Assembly (NCBI GenBank): GCA_025201765.1
Contig: MU623376.1
Span: 216,031 to 280,030, forward strand
DNA: 64,000 nt
Direction: 5' to 3'
From: Daldinia sp. FL1419
Taxonomy: Eukaryota; Ascomycota; Sordariomycetes; Xylariales; Hypoxylaceae
The notes below the pieces were generated by a model. It did not search any database. It saw nothing but the letters and a program-made list of their open reading frames with translations, and was not told the DNA's origin. The translations under genes were made by a program, and so were the position numbers. Shown piece by piece: positions 1 through 11,081 of the stretch (its first letter is position 1; the number at the start of each line of letters is the position of its first letter).

Positions 1-139
1 TCCTTTATGGGCTTACCTCCTATATAGGTGTTCTCAGTTGTAAAGAACATACCTATCCAACTGATTATCGAAGAGGCAAACGCCTTATATAAAGCTCTCG
101 CATCCTGCCCTATCGAGGAATGTCGCGAGCTTGAATGTT
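1..139. other. window edge, 3' flank of the first gene
   Basis: Non-coding stretch downstream of the minus-strand gene that ends at 140. I see no gene or RNA in it. Confidence 0.4.
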
Positions 140-1132
140 TCATGCTTGAACCCTTTGGGCAGCCTGCGGCCACGTAATCCATCGGGTTGGCTCTTGCTGT
201 CCTTGTTCTTTTTGTTGCTTCTGCGATTGCTTCGGCACTGACTCCTGCCTTGGATCCTGTCTTTGCCCTCGTGTTTGTTTGAGGGGTTCTTGAACCTGCC
301 CTGTAGGCCCCGTGGATCGGGCTTGGGTCTGTGGATATGGGTTCGGAAACACTGTCTGAGGCTGAACTCGCTGGGTCTGGTTCGTTACACTTACTGGCTC
401 GGAACGCCGAGTGCCACTGGGCCCAGGGATCCACTGAACTTGTTCGTGCTGAGATCGCGCAACTGGATTCGCAAAACGTACCTCTTTCTGCGACTTCTGT
501 TGGACGGGGTCCGTACCTTGATATATAACCTGTGGCTGTTGGCCTGGCCTCTGTCCTAATGTAGGCGTCACTGCTTGTTGTCGAACTATAGGAGACTCGA
601 TCACTGGAGCCCGGCTTGTTCGTCGTTGTCTCGTTGGGGTTTGAGCCGTAGGTGTTTGAGCCGCAGGTGTTTGGGCTGTAGGTGTTTGGGCCATAGGTGT
701 TTGGATCACTGGAGGCTCGGGCGCCGGAGGCCGAGTGGTCCAATGACCAGGAAGAAGAGGTGGTCGGCCGATACTACTATACAGTTTGAAATATAACAAG
801 ACAATCACAATCGCCTTCAGCATTTCAAACCAGTTGTTTGTAAAGAAACGGATGTCAGCGAGCACAAGCCCGCCCGCATCGAGGGAGGCGTATAGGATTT
901 GCCTAGATAAAGTATTAAGCCAGTGATCTCGTCGGCGCCTAGTCTCGGGGTACATTCGCGTACGAATGGTCCAGAATGTCATTAGGAGTAAGGTCCAACG
1001 GGTTAAAGAGTTAAGAAACCCGTTGGTGTCAAACTTAATTACGATGCTTAAAAATTCGACGGCGAACCATGGTGCCATACTAAAGGCGAGTTGGCCGAGG
1101 GAATACCCTCTAACCAGTCCTGCACTAGCCAT
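140..1132 (-). CDS. small membrane protein with a P/T/Q-rich repeat tail
   Basis: Single-exon protein of 330 residues starting at an ATG at 1132. The N-terminal 130 residues hold hydrophobic stretches that look like membrane segments (around residues 13-33, 45-56 and 105-118) separated by a basic stretch (TRRRRDHW). From about residue 130 the protein becomes proline, threonine and glutamine rich. It contains about five tandem copies of a five-residue unit of the type A-Q-T-P-x (residues about 145-170), then a long Q/R/P-rich hydrophilic tail. I do not recognise the family and no enzymatic motif is visible. The layout fits a membrane-anchored protein with a disordered cytoplasmic tail. The repeats in the DNA (about 645-705) make length variation between strains likely. 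A shorter true C-terminus or an unseen intron is possible. Confidence 0.6.
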   Translation of the reverse strand: MASAGLVRGYSLGQLAFSMAPWFAVEFLSIVIKFDTNGFLNSLTRWTLLLMTFWTIRTRMYPETRRRRDHWLNTLSRQILYASLDAGGLVLADIRFFTNNWFEMLKAIVIVLLYFKLYSSIGRPPLLPGHWTTRPPAPEPPVIQTPMAQTPTAQTPAAQTPTAQTPTRQRRTSRAPVIESPIVRQQAVTPTLGQRPGQQPQVIYQGTDPVQQKSQKEVRFANPVARSQHEQVQWIPGPSGTRRSEPVSVTNQTQRVQPQTVFPNPYPQTQARSTGPTGQVQEPLKQTRGQRQDPRQESVPKQSQKQQKEQGQQEPTRWITWPQAAQRVQA

Positions 1133-1732
1133 TATGCGATTACCTTAGGTTGCTATTTAATGATAATATTACGGTGCGAGCTTTTGGTTATGCGATTATG
1201 ATTTAGGTTGGTTTCTGTCTCGACTTGAAAGGGGGTGATGATGATTCGTCTGGATTTTTTTCTTCCTTTGAAGTCGCTAATAGCATCATATATAATCTTT
1301 CATTATCTATATTTGTATTTCAACAACAGGTCTATTGCTAGACGACACATTTTCGGTTGAAACAATTGCCATCCAGAACTTTGTCGAACGGACAAATACA
1401 TTGGTCAAAGAAAAGCCTGTTGTTGGTTTGCCGCACAACGATGGAATAGTATTTGGGCCTAAACAAAGACGTTAGGCGCCCATGACAACGTTTTGAATTT
1501 AATATTGCTGTTTCGTAACTAATGTGGCTTTCCATGGAAGTTTCTCCTAGAGATAAATAGGAATTGGATGTATCGATAGGAAAATAGAAATAACCAGGAA
1601 ATTTTCGTCCCATTTATCTTCTTCAAGTTAATTCTTCGTGTTACTCAATTGCGAACTAAACGCCTAGGAAAGTTGGAAGAGATAAACGATACACCCAAGT
1701 AAATCTATCCTACCCAGGTTAATAGAACTACG
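1133..1732. other. intergenic
   Basis: Shared upstream region of the divergent membrane-protein and acetyltransferase genes. I see no convincing coding sequence. A 91-codon open stretch on the minus strand (1338-1613) looks like chance. Confidence 0.5.
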
Positions 1733-2428
1733 ATGGCCAGATACGAAGTTGAGACTACTCTTCCCTTCCTAGAAGTACAAAAATGGGCCAAACCCACCAT
1801 TACTGAACGGCTTATCCTTCGGCCTCTCTGTTTTAAAGATCTTGAAGGATTTCATGCACTTTTCAATGAGCCGGAAGCTATGGCCTTAGCTTATGTAGGT
1901 GGCAAGAAAGCCCAACCCGATATGATTCACAATGCGGAGTTAATGATACAATTAATGAGACCCTGGGGTGGTAACACGGTGTTGGATTTTGCAGTCCTCC
2001 TCCAAACATCAGACGGGGAAGAAGGGGACTTTATCGGAATGGCATCCATAACAGTTCGTAAAAACTGGCCTGACCTCGGGTATATGCTGAGGAAGCAATA
2101 CTGGGGGCATGGCTATGCCACAGAGGCTGTAAATGCTCTTTTAGAATTTTGGTGGAATCTTCCACGCAGTAGGACAACAATCCATGTAACTCGCGATTCT
2201 CTAGGTCGAAATGAGATAAACGCCTTGACAATTGGGAATGAGAAACTCCTCGTCGAACGAATCATGGCTCTTGCGGAAAGTAGAAATAAAGCAAGTCAAC
2301 GCGTTCTTAAGAAAGCAGGGTTTCAGCAGATCGGCTTTAGAGACGATAATATTTTATTTCGAAAGATCTTTCCTATAGCTGAGACTTCACCTGAACATTA
2401 CCGCGATCTATATTGGGGTCCCAAATGA
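1733..2428 (+). CDS. GNAT family N-acetyltransferase (RimJ/RimL type)
   Basis: Intronless, 231 residues. The GNAT fold runs from about residue 20 to 210. It begins with the typical entry motif TERLILRPL followed by the F-x-x-LFNEPE helix. The middle has the G-x-A-S-I-T-V strand and then LGYMLRKQYWGHGYATEAV (about residues 117-135), the acetyl-CoA pyrophosphate-binding loop of the family (Q/R-x-x-G-x-G/A). The C-terminal half ends with ASQRVLKKAGFQQIG, the conserved RimL-type helix and strand. Such proteins transfer acetyl from acetyl-CoA to an amine of a small molecule or protein N-terminus. The substrate cannot be read from sequence. A charged insert of about 25 residues (about 158-182) separates the last two parts. 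It lies 0.3 kb from the RIP-mutated transposon but shows no RIP damage. Confidence 0.85.
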   Translation: MARYEVETTLPFLEVQKWAKPTITERLILRPLCFKDLEGFHALFNEPEAMALAYVGGKKAQPDMIHNAELMIQLMRPWGGNTVLDFAVLLQTSDGEEGDFIGMASITVRKNWPDLGYMLRKQYWGHGYATEAVNALLEFWWNLPRSRTTIHVTRDSLGRNEINALTIGNEKLLVERIMALAESRNKASQRVLKKAGFQQIGFRDDNILFRKIFPIAETSPEHYRDLYWGPK

Positions 2429-2732
2429 TTCTTTTTGGTCATCATGAGTTTGCGCGTGGGTGGCCTAGGTAGGTAGTCATATAATATACAGGAAACACAT
2501 GCATAAGGGTAGCTGAACTGCCGCTGTATCAATCTACCAACCGTCGAGAATACCTCGTCAGAAGATACCTAAATAATAGGGGCACCCCGGTCAAGGTCAA
2601 CCAAGTACCTAAAACATTATATCCTTCTATGGGTATCTTTGAGGGACTATATACAGAGGTAGGTAGTATATTACTTCTTTAATAGATATCTTATAAAGTT
2701 AACCTGCAAATTCCACGCTCATTTGTATATAT
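2429..2732. other. intergenic, flank of the transposon
   Basis: Moderately A+T-rich DNA between the acetyltransferase gene and the target-site duplication of the hAT element. I see no gene. Confidence 0.5.
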
Positions 2733-2740
2733 CTTTAATG

Positions 2741-2758
2741 CAGGGTTGCAATCCATTC
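2741..2758. repeat. left terminal inverted repeat of the hAT element
   Basis: 18 bases beginning CAGGG, matching the reverse complement of 6367-6384 except at positions 6 and 7. One mismatch is a T/C transition typical of RIP. The 8 bases before it (2733-2740) are the target-site duplication. Confidence 0.85.
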
Positions 2759-4230
2759 TATCTTTCTATCAAAATGCCTTAGTGTAATAGGTGTATTATA
2801 CTTACCAGAATTTAGGATGTGAATAAGTTAGTGGGTTAAAATGTAGATTAATGGATTAATAGATTACATAATATTTGAAGTTATTATTAATAATAAATTT
2901 TATATAATTTCTTTTAATTTTGATATTAAGGTTCTTCTTATATTAAATAAATTAGTAAAAATTTAAAAATAAAGTTATTTATATTAATTATTTTTATTGG
3001 ATTTTCGGAATTTATGATATTTAATCATTTTATTGCCTATTTTTATAACTTTTTATTAATTATCTTTTTAATTTTTACATTTTTAGCCTTGTTGTTTATT
3101 AAGTAATAATAAGGGTTTTAATCTTTTATTATTTTAATCTGTAATTAAGACTATAATACCTAATATATAAAAATTATATTAGCATTAATTCTATATTATA
3201 GCAATGAAATCATACAGCTTGCAGCTAAAAAAAGCCTTTTACATTTGGTTAATATAGGTTAAATTGTAAGGATATCTAAAGCTATTTTTAATAATTGCAG
3301 GTATTTTTCTTAATGTTTATATTAATATTTAATAAAATTATTAATTTTACTATTATTAAATTTGGGATTATTATATTAATACTTGTATTTATCCATATCT
3401 TTAGGTAATATTAAAATGTTTGAATTTGTTGATACATTATGAGAATTATTTACAAAAATTTTAAATAGGTTATTTTGTTGTTGTTGGTGCTTAATAGGCT
3501 ATAAATCAACCCTTATATTTTTTAAAAAAATGTCTTTTATTTAAAAATAGTTGTTTAATTAGAGCTTTTTAACAATTCCACGAACATTTATTACCTATTT
3601 AGGTTGGTGAGACCATAAATGGTTAAATTAACCTTATTTGAATGTAGGGTGGAGAGTGATAGCAGTGTAATAAATGGGAGTTTTATTAAATTTATTATAA
3701 TATTTATTGAAGATTTTTCAGGTAAATATAATATTAATATGAAAATACTTGGAATTGGGAAAATCGTTAATTGATTTTTTGAATTTTTCAAAAGATTTTA
3801 ATAGAAATTTAAATTTTAATAAAATATCCTAAATATGATTGTACAAACTTATTTAACCCCTAACACACCTTTTAATTATACTATTACTTTTAAACCATTT
3901 AATAATACTATCATAAAATACTAATATATCTTATAATATTTCAATCATTTTCCAATCTCTATCTAAAAAAAGATTTTCAAACTTACATATAAACAGTATT
4001 AATAAAATATGTAATATTTGAAATTTTTTATTATAATAACTATCCTCTTATTATTATTTTTTTTTAAAAATAAATTTTTTAATATAACAATATAACACTA
4101 AAATACATTAAATTATATAATATTAAAATAGTTACCACATATTATTATCAAATATAATTTTATAAATAATTCTATTTTTTACAACAAGAAATTGGTATTA
4201 GAGTTTTCGTAAATGCAAGGCAAGGTAATC

Positions 4231-4533
4231 TTAATTAAATATTTTATATACAAAATTATGGAACTTCCCAATAAGGCCTTTCAAACACCACACATCATGT
4301 TTTAATTTAGTTAAAGCTATTTTGCCTGATAGTCCCGCCTCAAATACCTCAACATTATGGTTAAATAATAAGACTTTTACTAAAAGGTTAAATATATAAT
4401 TAAAATAATATCCACATCTTTTACAACTATTAAATCTAAATAAATTACTTATTGAATTTATAATTATATTGTTATTTAAAATGTTATTGAAGGTAAAATA
4501 ACCTATTTTATCCCATATCTTAAATTCATCCAA
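4231..4533 (-). pseudogene. hAT transposase fragment, RIP-mutated
   Basis: About 100 codons of open frame inside the A+T-saturated element. They still show the layout of the catalytic region of fungal hAT transposases. In order these are a K-I-G-Y-F-T-x-x-N start (the family has a D-N dyad here, now F-N-N after mutation), a C-x-R-C-G-Y...N-x-x-N-L segment (family: C-x-G-H-x-x-N-L), and a terminal W-x-L-K-G-x-I-G-K-F-H-N (family: W-x-x-x-G-P-I-G-K-L-H-N). Residues lost are those expected from C-to-T and G-to-A change. Frames before and after it are full of stop codons. This is a non-functional relic that gives the orientation of the element. Confidence 0.75.
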
Positions 4534-6366
4534 TATACTAATAACTTAAAATGTAATATTAATACCTATATACTTCAACATCATTTCAAAAACTCCTAAA
4601 ACTAATTTATAAGGCTTATTATTTTTATCTTTAAAGAAATAAATTATTCTGTATAAAAAAAAACAATTAAATAATTTTTAATTATTAAATAAAATGTGTA
4701 TTATGTTTGGAAACTATTTTAAAATCTTAATAACCCTTTTTTTATGTTTAGCAAATAATATCTAAATACAGTTTTTTACTGTTTTATGAAATATATAAAC
4801 ATTTTGCTTTTTTGGTATATTGTTACAATAATTTATTAGGGCTCATAATTTAAGATTTTCAGCTTTAAAGAATAGAAAATTCATATATATAATATATTTG
4901 ATTAAAAGATATTAGAAGTGTTTAGTATCAAAATTTAAAATAAATACATTAGTTAATTTTTAATTTTTACAATCATATAAATTAAGGCCTATTTTTTTAA
5001 TTATTTTTAGTACCTTTTTAACTTAAACTTTCTGAAATTTAACCTTAAAAAAGGCTTTTTTTTAATTACTTAATATTAAGATTTTGTGGGTTTAAAATAA
5101 GTAATTTAATACATTTTATAAGTTATTGGTGAGATATGTTTTTAAATTCAAATTTTTTTTATAAATATAAATTTTATATATTTATTTTTAAATTATTTCA
5201 TTTTTAATATTATATTCAAAATGTTATACTTAATATTGTATTTTTTAAGATCTTTTAGTTAATTGTTACCCCTTATATAACCTCTAAAATGCCTCTTCTT
5301 ATTCCATAATAGGTTGTTAGGTTAGAGACTTGGAAATAGGCGTAATAATAGGTATATTAGTGGGTATATTGAAAGGTGTGGAGGTAATAAAGTTGGATAT
5401 AGTGTTTAAATAAATAAGTAAATTGGAGGTTTTGAGGGTATTAGAGGTATCAATAAAAAGATTAATATCTTTATTAATAATTTTAATTGAAAAAATAACT
5501 ACCATTATATGTATTTATTTAAAATTTGAGTATAAAATTGTAATAATTTATTAATATATAAGATAATTTTTATAATAATTTAAATATTATTAACATATTT
5601 TATAAGGAAATTAAGATATAAGAATTTAAATATATATTTGTATAAAAATTTATATATATTATATTATAAAATGAAATTAATTTATAATTAATTTAAATTT
5701 TAAAACTATTATAGTACTATTTTTATAAAGTTAGTAAGGTTAATAAACAATTAAATATTATTATTATTTCAATATTTTATTCAATTTTAAATATAATAAA
5801 TAAATATTTATATTATTAAAATATATAAAATTTAGGTTTTTTAATAATATTAGTTATATTAGTATTAGTGTGGTATTTAATATATAAAATTTAAGAATTA
5901 TATTTAATAATATTTTTATAATTTAAAATATAAATGTTTTTAATATTTTTTTATGAAAAGATTTTAATATTATTAAAATTAATTATATAAAAATATTAAA
6001 TATATTAGAATGATGAGAAAAAATTAGGTATTTTAATGGTATAAATTATATCATATAGGTGGTTAAATTAGGTGATTTATTATAAGAAATATGTTTAGTT
6101 ATAAGGTGATTATAGGATAAATTTATTTAATATTATAAAAAATTAAAGTTATATTGTTAATATGGTTATTAAAATTATTAGTAAATATTAATATTATGAT
6201 TTTATTTTAAAATTTCTTGAAGTATAATTTTATTTCTAATTTATTTCTTTACCAAATCCATTATTTTAAAATCTTTAAATGTGTTGGTGGATTAAACGCA
6301 TAGATTAAGTCTAGTGGAATGGAGTGGAATGGATTAGAGTGTGTAGCCCACTGGTGGATTAAGGTG

Positions 6367-6384
6367 GAATGGATTGCGCCCCTG
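6367..6384. repeat. right terminal inverted repeat of the hAT element
   Basis: 18 bases ending CCCTG, inverted partner of 2741-2758. Upstream of it (about 6287-6366) are several GGTGGATTAA and GTGGAATGGA words, subterminal repeats of the kind bound by hAT transposases. The duplicated target follows at 6385-6392. Confidence 0.85.
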
Positions 6385-6618
6385 CTTTAATATCTATTTG
6401 TTAAGTAAAATTGATTTTAATTGAATGTCAAGAATGTAAGGGAGTAGTCCGTCACGCAATGTGAAGCTTACAGTTACATTTCATTTCTTTTCAATTATGA
6501 CTGGTCTAATATCTTGAGATGATTCTCATCTACTATTTGCTAGGAACCCCTAATAATGACGCTCCTCAACCCTAACGCCTTCAGCGTCAGCATCCCATTG
6601 GCGCGTAATTTGCTTGCT

Positions 6619-8238
6619 TTATTCCCAATCCTTTTCAACGAGCCATTGATCTTCCAGCTTCAACGCCGTCTCCTCAACTAGGTTGCAATCTGGACATGGT
6701 AACAAGAGTCAGTATTGTAGTAATAGGCGAATAGATGAAGATGGGTATAACTTACCGCGATGCCCCCACTTCTGCGCAAAGACCTCCCGGCCTGCCGCCG
6801 CCAATATCCAAAACGAGGCCGCAAATCCTTCTGGATTATAATAATAAGGCTCACCCACCCCGCCGTGCTGGCTGTTTTGCCACGAATTGCGAGTATTCTT
6901 CTTGTCGCGATATTTATACGCGCCCATGTCGTTACCAACGTTAACAAGCTCCCGGAAATACTCAACCGACCTGGCAACACTCATACTCTCGGTACCATTA
7001 ATCCTCTCATCTCTTTTCCGATCCGCTACCTTTACCCCCTTCTCGGCCTCATCCTGTTCGTTGTCCTTATTGCTTTGATCGTCTTTGGACGGCTCTTTTT
7101 GTATCCCTTTGGATTGATCCTTTGGTGTAAAAGCCGGGTTCGGATCGACAAACTTGGGGATGACGTTCGGGTCGCGATATAATGCGGCTAGATCCTCCAA
7201 CACTGTCGATACGTCATTGATGATACCCACACGACGATGCCGCATTGTCCAGCCATCCATCTCCAACCGAGCGTTCATATCACAATCGCTGCCGTAATAC
7301 GGCATCAACGAGTCCCACCCACCCACGGCGTCCAGCGCTGCTCTATTCACCAAAGTAAGGTGATCGTACTGGAACCAGCGGAAAGCCCATCGTTCCTCCC
7401 TTTCTAGGGTTTGGTTTAGCTCACGCAGGCAGTTTTCATAAATAGTTTTATATCCGACCTGACCAGCCGCCGCTGGTCGCATAATATCCGCTTCTTCCTC
7501 CTCATCATAAAAGAACCAGTCCCTGTCCCCGTCGCGCTCCAACGTATCAGGCCCGTCTTCGAAAGAAAATACCAACACATCCTGATGCGAATAAAAGTAG
7601 TACGGCCAGGACCGGGTGAGCGCAGTATTCAGAAAGAAGTTCTGCATTTGCGAGAAAGTCAGCAAGACAGGAGTCTGTATTACGTTGACCCCAAGCTTGC
7701 GTAACGTGGCGTGGTCGAGATAGAAGGGGTTCTGTAGACTGAGCTTCCCTTTTGCGTTCGAATCTTGCACACCCGTGTTTTCAACCACAAAGATGGATTC
7801 GGGCGGCCAGCCTGCCGTTAAGTACCCAACTACACATTGCAAAAGCATTGGCCATTGTCGGGTGAATCCAATGAAGAGGGGTGGAGCGTATGATAGACCG
7901 TACTCTCGATGTAAGCCAGGACGGGGAACATTATATTCCGGTATAGGCGGAGGCGTCGCCGTCGACTGGGTTAGAAAGGGAAATGGATCGGTTACGGAAG
8001 GGGCTGCGAAGGTGGGTGTTGGCTTGTACTTGGGAGGCTCATGAGTATTTGTCGGGCGGTGATTATCGTGGGCGCTAGCTTGGTTCTGTTTGCCATTGTT
8101 GATCATAGAGAAGTTCCGTAGGAAACCGTCATCACCGCCTATGCCGCGGTATAAAGCCAAAGCTACGAGACATATAGCGACTAGACCACTTGGAAGAACA
8201 AAAGATCGCAAGCCTCGCGGACTGCCGACGAGCGTCAT
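6619..8238 (-). CDS. type II membrane glycosyltransferase (fungal GT2-like)
   Basis: Two exons: 8238-6756 and 6689-6619. The 66-nt intron 6690-6755 has GTAAGT at the donor and CCAG at the acceptor. The product is 517 residues. The start is the ATG at 8238, because the frame upstream opens only with a GTG. A single hydrophobic anchor lies near residues 13-32, followed by a proline/threonine-rich stem (to about 100), as in Golgi type II enzymes. The catalytic region has PPLFIGFTRQW, a strand reading ESIFVVENTG, YYFYSHQDVLV (acidic metal-site position HQD) and a late GSDCDMNARLEMDGW motif of the GT-A fold. A charged insert at about 385-440 (rich in K, D, E) precedes the conserved end (EGFAASFWILAAAGREVFAQKWGH, then a short helix in exon 2). 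It probably adds a sugar to a secretory-pathway acceptor. Donor and acceptor are unknown. Confidence 0.85.
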
Positions 8239-8247
8239 AATTATCAC

Positions 8248-8422
8248 TTGATGGAAGAGCTATTGGCTATGTAGTAGGCAAGCAAACGAGAAAAAATCGG
8301 GTAATCATTCTAGTCTCGGCTGCTTCAAGCCCTAATATTAAACGGACGGTGCAAATATTTGGGATCCTGTTTGGCAACATGTCACTACTATAGCACAAGT
8401 TTTCGTGTGAATTGATTTGAGG

Positions 8423-8453
<31 letters not shown>

Positions 8454-9333
8454 ATACGGTCGGTTAGAAAAAGAGAAAAGGGGAAGTTAGTGACGCGTAC
8501 GCAACCCGGGACCGGGATGCATCAGATCGCGGGTCACATCAATGATCACGATCGTCATGATCCGCAGGAGCTCCATTCATCCCGCCCTGGCATCTTTCTT
8601 GGCCCCTGCATTAGAGACCCAGTTAATTGCAGTCAATTGCCGTGTACGGCACATATCCTAGTCACTACGTTACCTAAATTGCGGCTGGAAATGTTTCAAC
8701 AACGATGGAGCATGATTACGTCGTTGGACATATTGTTTTGTTAGATAATATGACGAAGACTGTAGAATACGACATGTTACGAGCGTTATCATCTTACCAA
8801 CAGCATACATATCTCTTTTTAACTTTTGCCTCTTAAATGGAAATCATAAATCATTTACATCTGAACCTGTAAGTAGTACGTGGCTGAGATGAAATATATT
8901 ATGTATATGGTGTGGGTTACTCGAAACTAATATCCACACCGAAAAATTTTGGCGTCACCCGATTACTTCCTAATGGTAGGTAACATGCAAACAATTCCAA
9001 GTCAATCTACTAGAAAAATAAATAAAATAAAATAAAATAAAGTACGCCAAATAAACATTCGCCGCGTTCGGAGTTTGTTCAAGAGTAGATGGGATTATGT
9101 TACGAGGTGCTGGATGGCACCGGGTACCTGTTAAATAGAATTCATTCTCCTTAACCACTGTTTTAGAAGCAAACGGGTGTTAGATACTATGGCCAATGGA
9201 CTTGAACATCTGCGAAAGCAGATCTACACTAGTTAACTACTGCGGGCACAAATCGACTTTTACCACCTTTTCCCCTTTCTTAGTAAAGCCCAACTCCTTA
9301 CCATCCCTCCTAGCCGAACACCGGTTTTGGCCA
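8248..9333. other. intergenic with a long poly-A tract
   Basis: About 1.1 kb between two minus-strand genes. It includes a 29-base A run at 8423-8451 and an AATAA-type microsatellite at about 9019-9041. No gene seen. Confidence 0.5.
8423..8451. repeat. poly-A homopolymer, 29 bases
   Basis: Uninterrupted A run on the plus strand, about 185 bp upstream of the glycosyltransferase start. It could be a nucleosome-free promoter element or the tail scar of a retro-inserted sequence. No target duplication was recognised. Confidence 0.9.
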
Positions 9334-11081
9334 TTACGCCTCTCCCCAACTTAGAGTAAATACTTCGGCTCCCGCCTTGGAAATTCCTACCTCGATGCTT
9401 CCATTCTCGTTGGACACGCTTGCGGGTATCTTTTCGCCTTTTCGTTCCAGCACGATCTTACCTGAGCTTTCGGGAAGCTTATAAAAGCGCCGTCCAAACT
9501 GGCTGAGAAACCCGGCCAATTTCTCCTGCGTTATGTCGGCCTCGGTAATGACACCGCGCTCAATGGCCTCCTCGAGGGCAAGAAGCACCAACTGCGTCAC
9601 ATAAGGCTGCGTGTATACCCCGGCCGGCGCTTTGCCTTGCTCGGCGGACGTTTTGGATTGAAGGGGGTGCGGCGCGCTATCGCTTCCACTAACATTACGA
9701 CGATTAAAGATCAACAGGGTTGCGGATATAAAGATAACTATCACGTAGAGAAACTTACAAGAAGAACTTTGAGTCGCCGCTGACAACTGTCTTGACTAAT
9801 GTATCCCTATCCGTGGGCTTCTTCGGAATGGGCTTGCAGAAGGCGAATGGGTCGCAGTGGGCCTCGTCCGAAGTGAGGTATAGATGGTGAGCAGTGATTG
9901 TAGCTGGGGGCCGGTTCTATTAGCGCTGCATACGGCGAGACAAAAAGGAGGGCGACATACCACCGACGGTGGGACCGCAAGCTCGCACAGCTTCAACAGC
10001 CGCTGCAGTAGTACAATGCTCAAGCTAATGCATACATTAGTGGTTACTTGAAATTGAGCTCAAAAGGTGCCTGTACAGCAGCATACCACGATGCGTAGAT
10101 TCGGGAAGCGTTCGTGAAGTTTCTTGAGAGTTGGAAGAAATGCTTCTTCTAGTGTCATATCTGCTGGTGCAAGTGATTCTAGAACTTCTCCGTGAAGATT
10201 CAGTACTACAGAGTTACGTAGCTTTGTTAGCCTAGCCCAATTTACCAGAAAATCGAAGGATTGATCAGTGGTACAACGGAGGTCCGGAACATAATGCGGT
10301 CTCTGGACTCCTAGAGCACAGAGATGCACACATTATATGATAGCATGTATACCTACCTAGGTCATGCTTTTCCATAGCAGCGAAGGTATCGTAGAAAGAC
10401 TCGAGATTTGAGACACCGGATTCCGAGTTGGTGGTTACCCCTGAAATTTATTAGCCCAATATACTTGGTAATTAATACAAGGAATTAAATTATAGTTACC
10501 CTGCGGGTACATTTTAACACCCGTAATGCCAGCTTTTGCAGCTTGGGCAATGACGTCGGGGGTTACGGAGGGGTGAAGCTGGGAGAGCGTTAATTGGAGT
10601 TGACGAATGTGAGAAGACGTAGTAAATAGGAGGAGGCCTACAAAGAGAGACATGAGGAATGTAACATCCGGAGCTATTTCTTGCAATTTGGACCGGTATT
10701 CTAAAACCTTGATAGTAGTTAGTCCCTGATCCTTAAAAGCTTCAGATGCATTTTGGTAGCATACCCGCTCGACAGTCGTAAGGGGTGGAATCTAAGGTTA
10801 ATTTCATTAGCTCATGTGATCGTAGGGTTGTTATAGTACTTTCATAGAATCTAAAGAGGATTACCTACGAGGTTAGGCATGCTGTGCTCCTCAATTAGCT
10901 TGTATCATTCTTGTCAAGTATATCCAGTCAATACGTAAAGGAAGCCATACACAAATACAGTGTCAACACCACCTTGACGCACTGTAGGCACCATCAGTTC
11001 CATTAGTTCGCCCTGTCGTAAATGGACATGCATATCCGCGGTAGGCGGCAGCTCGAGCCTTTTGATCTCTTTGAGTTGCAT
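9334..11081 (-). CDS. URA4: dihydroorotase, ten exons
   Basis: Hand-spliced exons: 11081-10951, 10881-10869, 10791-10765, 10707-10642, 10578-10500, 10440-10357, 10205-10087, 10024-9961, 9903-9759 and 9688-9334. Every junction keeps frame and GT-AG. The product is 360 residues, normal for PyrC/URA4-type enzymes. It catalyses the reversible cyclisation of carbamoyl aspartate to dihydroorotate, the third step of cytosolic pyrimidine synthesis. All zinc-site residues are present: H18 and H20 in MHVHLRQG, the carbamylated lysine K101 in GVKMYPQG, H138 in NLHGEV, H176 in LEHCTT and D246 in GSDSAPH. Positions agree within a few residues with the E. coli enzyme. Exon 2 is only 13 nt and exon 3 only 27 nt, so automatic callers may break the gene. 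Exon 6 to 7 is the longest intron (151 nt). Unspliced reading shows stops in each intron, but there are no lesions in exons. Confidence 0.92.

Larger units (their letters stand above)
2741..6384 (-). mobile_element. hAT DNA transposon destroyed by RIP
   Basis: A 3,644-bp block of extreme A+T content with clear outer edges. Its two ends are inverted: 2741-2758 and the reverse complement of 6367-6384 agree at 16 of 18 bases and both begin CAGGG, the classical hAT terminus. It is flanked by an 8-bp duplication, ctttaatg at 2733-2740 and ctttaata at 6385-6392 (7 of 8). The single mismatch is TG to TA, as RIP would cause. Subterminal sequences at both ends carry repeated GGATTA/GGAATGGA-type words. 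A decayed transposase fragment lies on the minus strand (4231-4533). Length, TIR type and 8-bp duplication all fit an originally autonomous hAT element. The massive C-to-T and G-to-A bias is the family-known outcome of RIP in ascomycetes. Confidence 0.88.

Noticed and set aside
1338..1613. 91-codon minus-strand open stretch
   Set aside because: Low-complexity-free but without conserved motifs, no neighbour support, and a length expected by chance.
6760..7182. 140-codon plus-strand open stretch inside the glycosyltransferase region
   Set aside because: It is antisense to the conserved glycosyltransferase exon and shows no family motif.
10435..10686. Isolated hydrophobic fragment that might be a separate small protein
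   Set aside because: It includes two introns of the dihydroorotase gene. Splicing restores the conserved enzyme.
9334..11081. Idea that the dihydroorotase gene is a pseudogene because of many stops
   Set aside because: All stops fall in introns with GT-AG borders and the joined product keeps every metal ligand.
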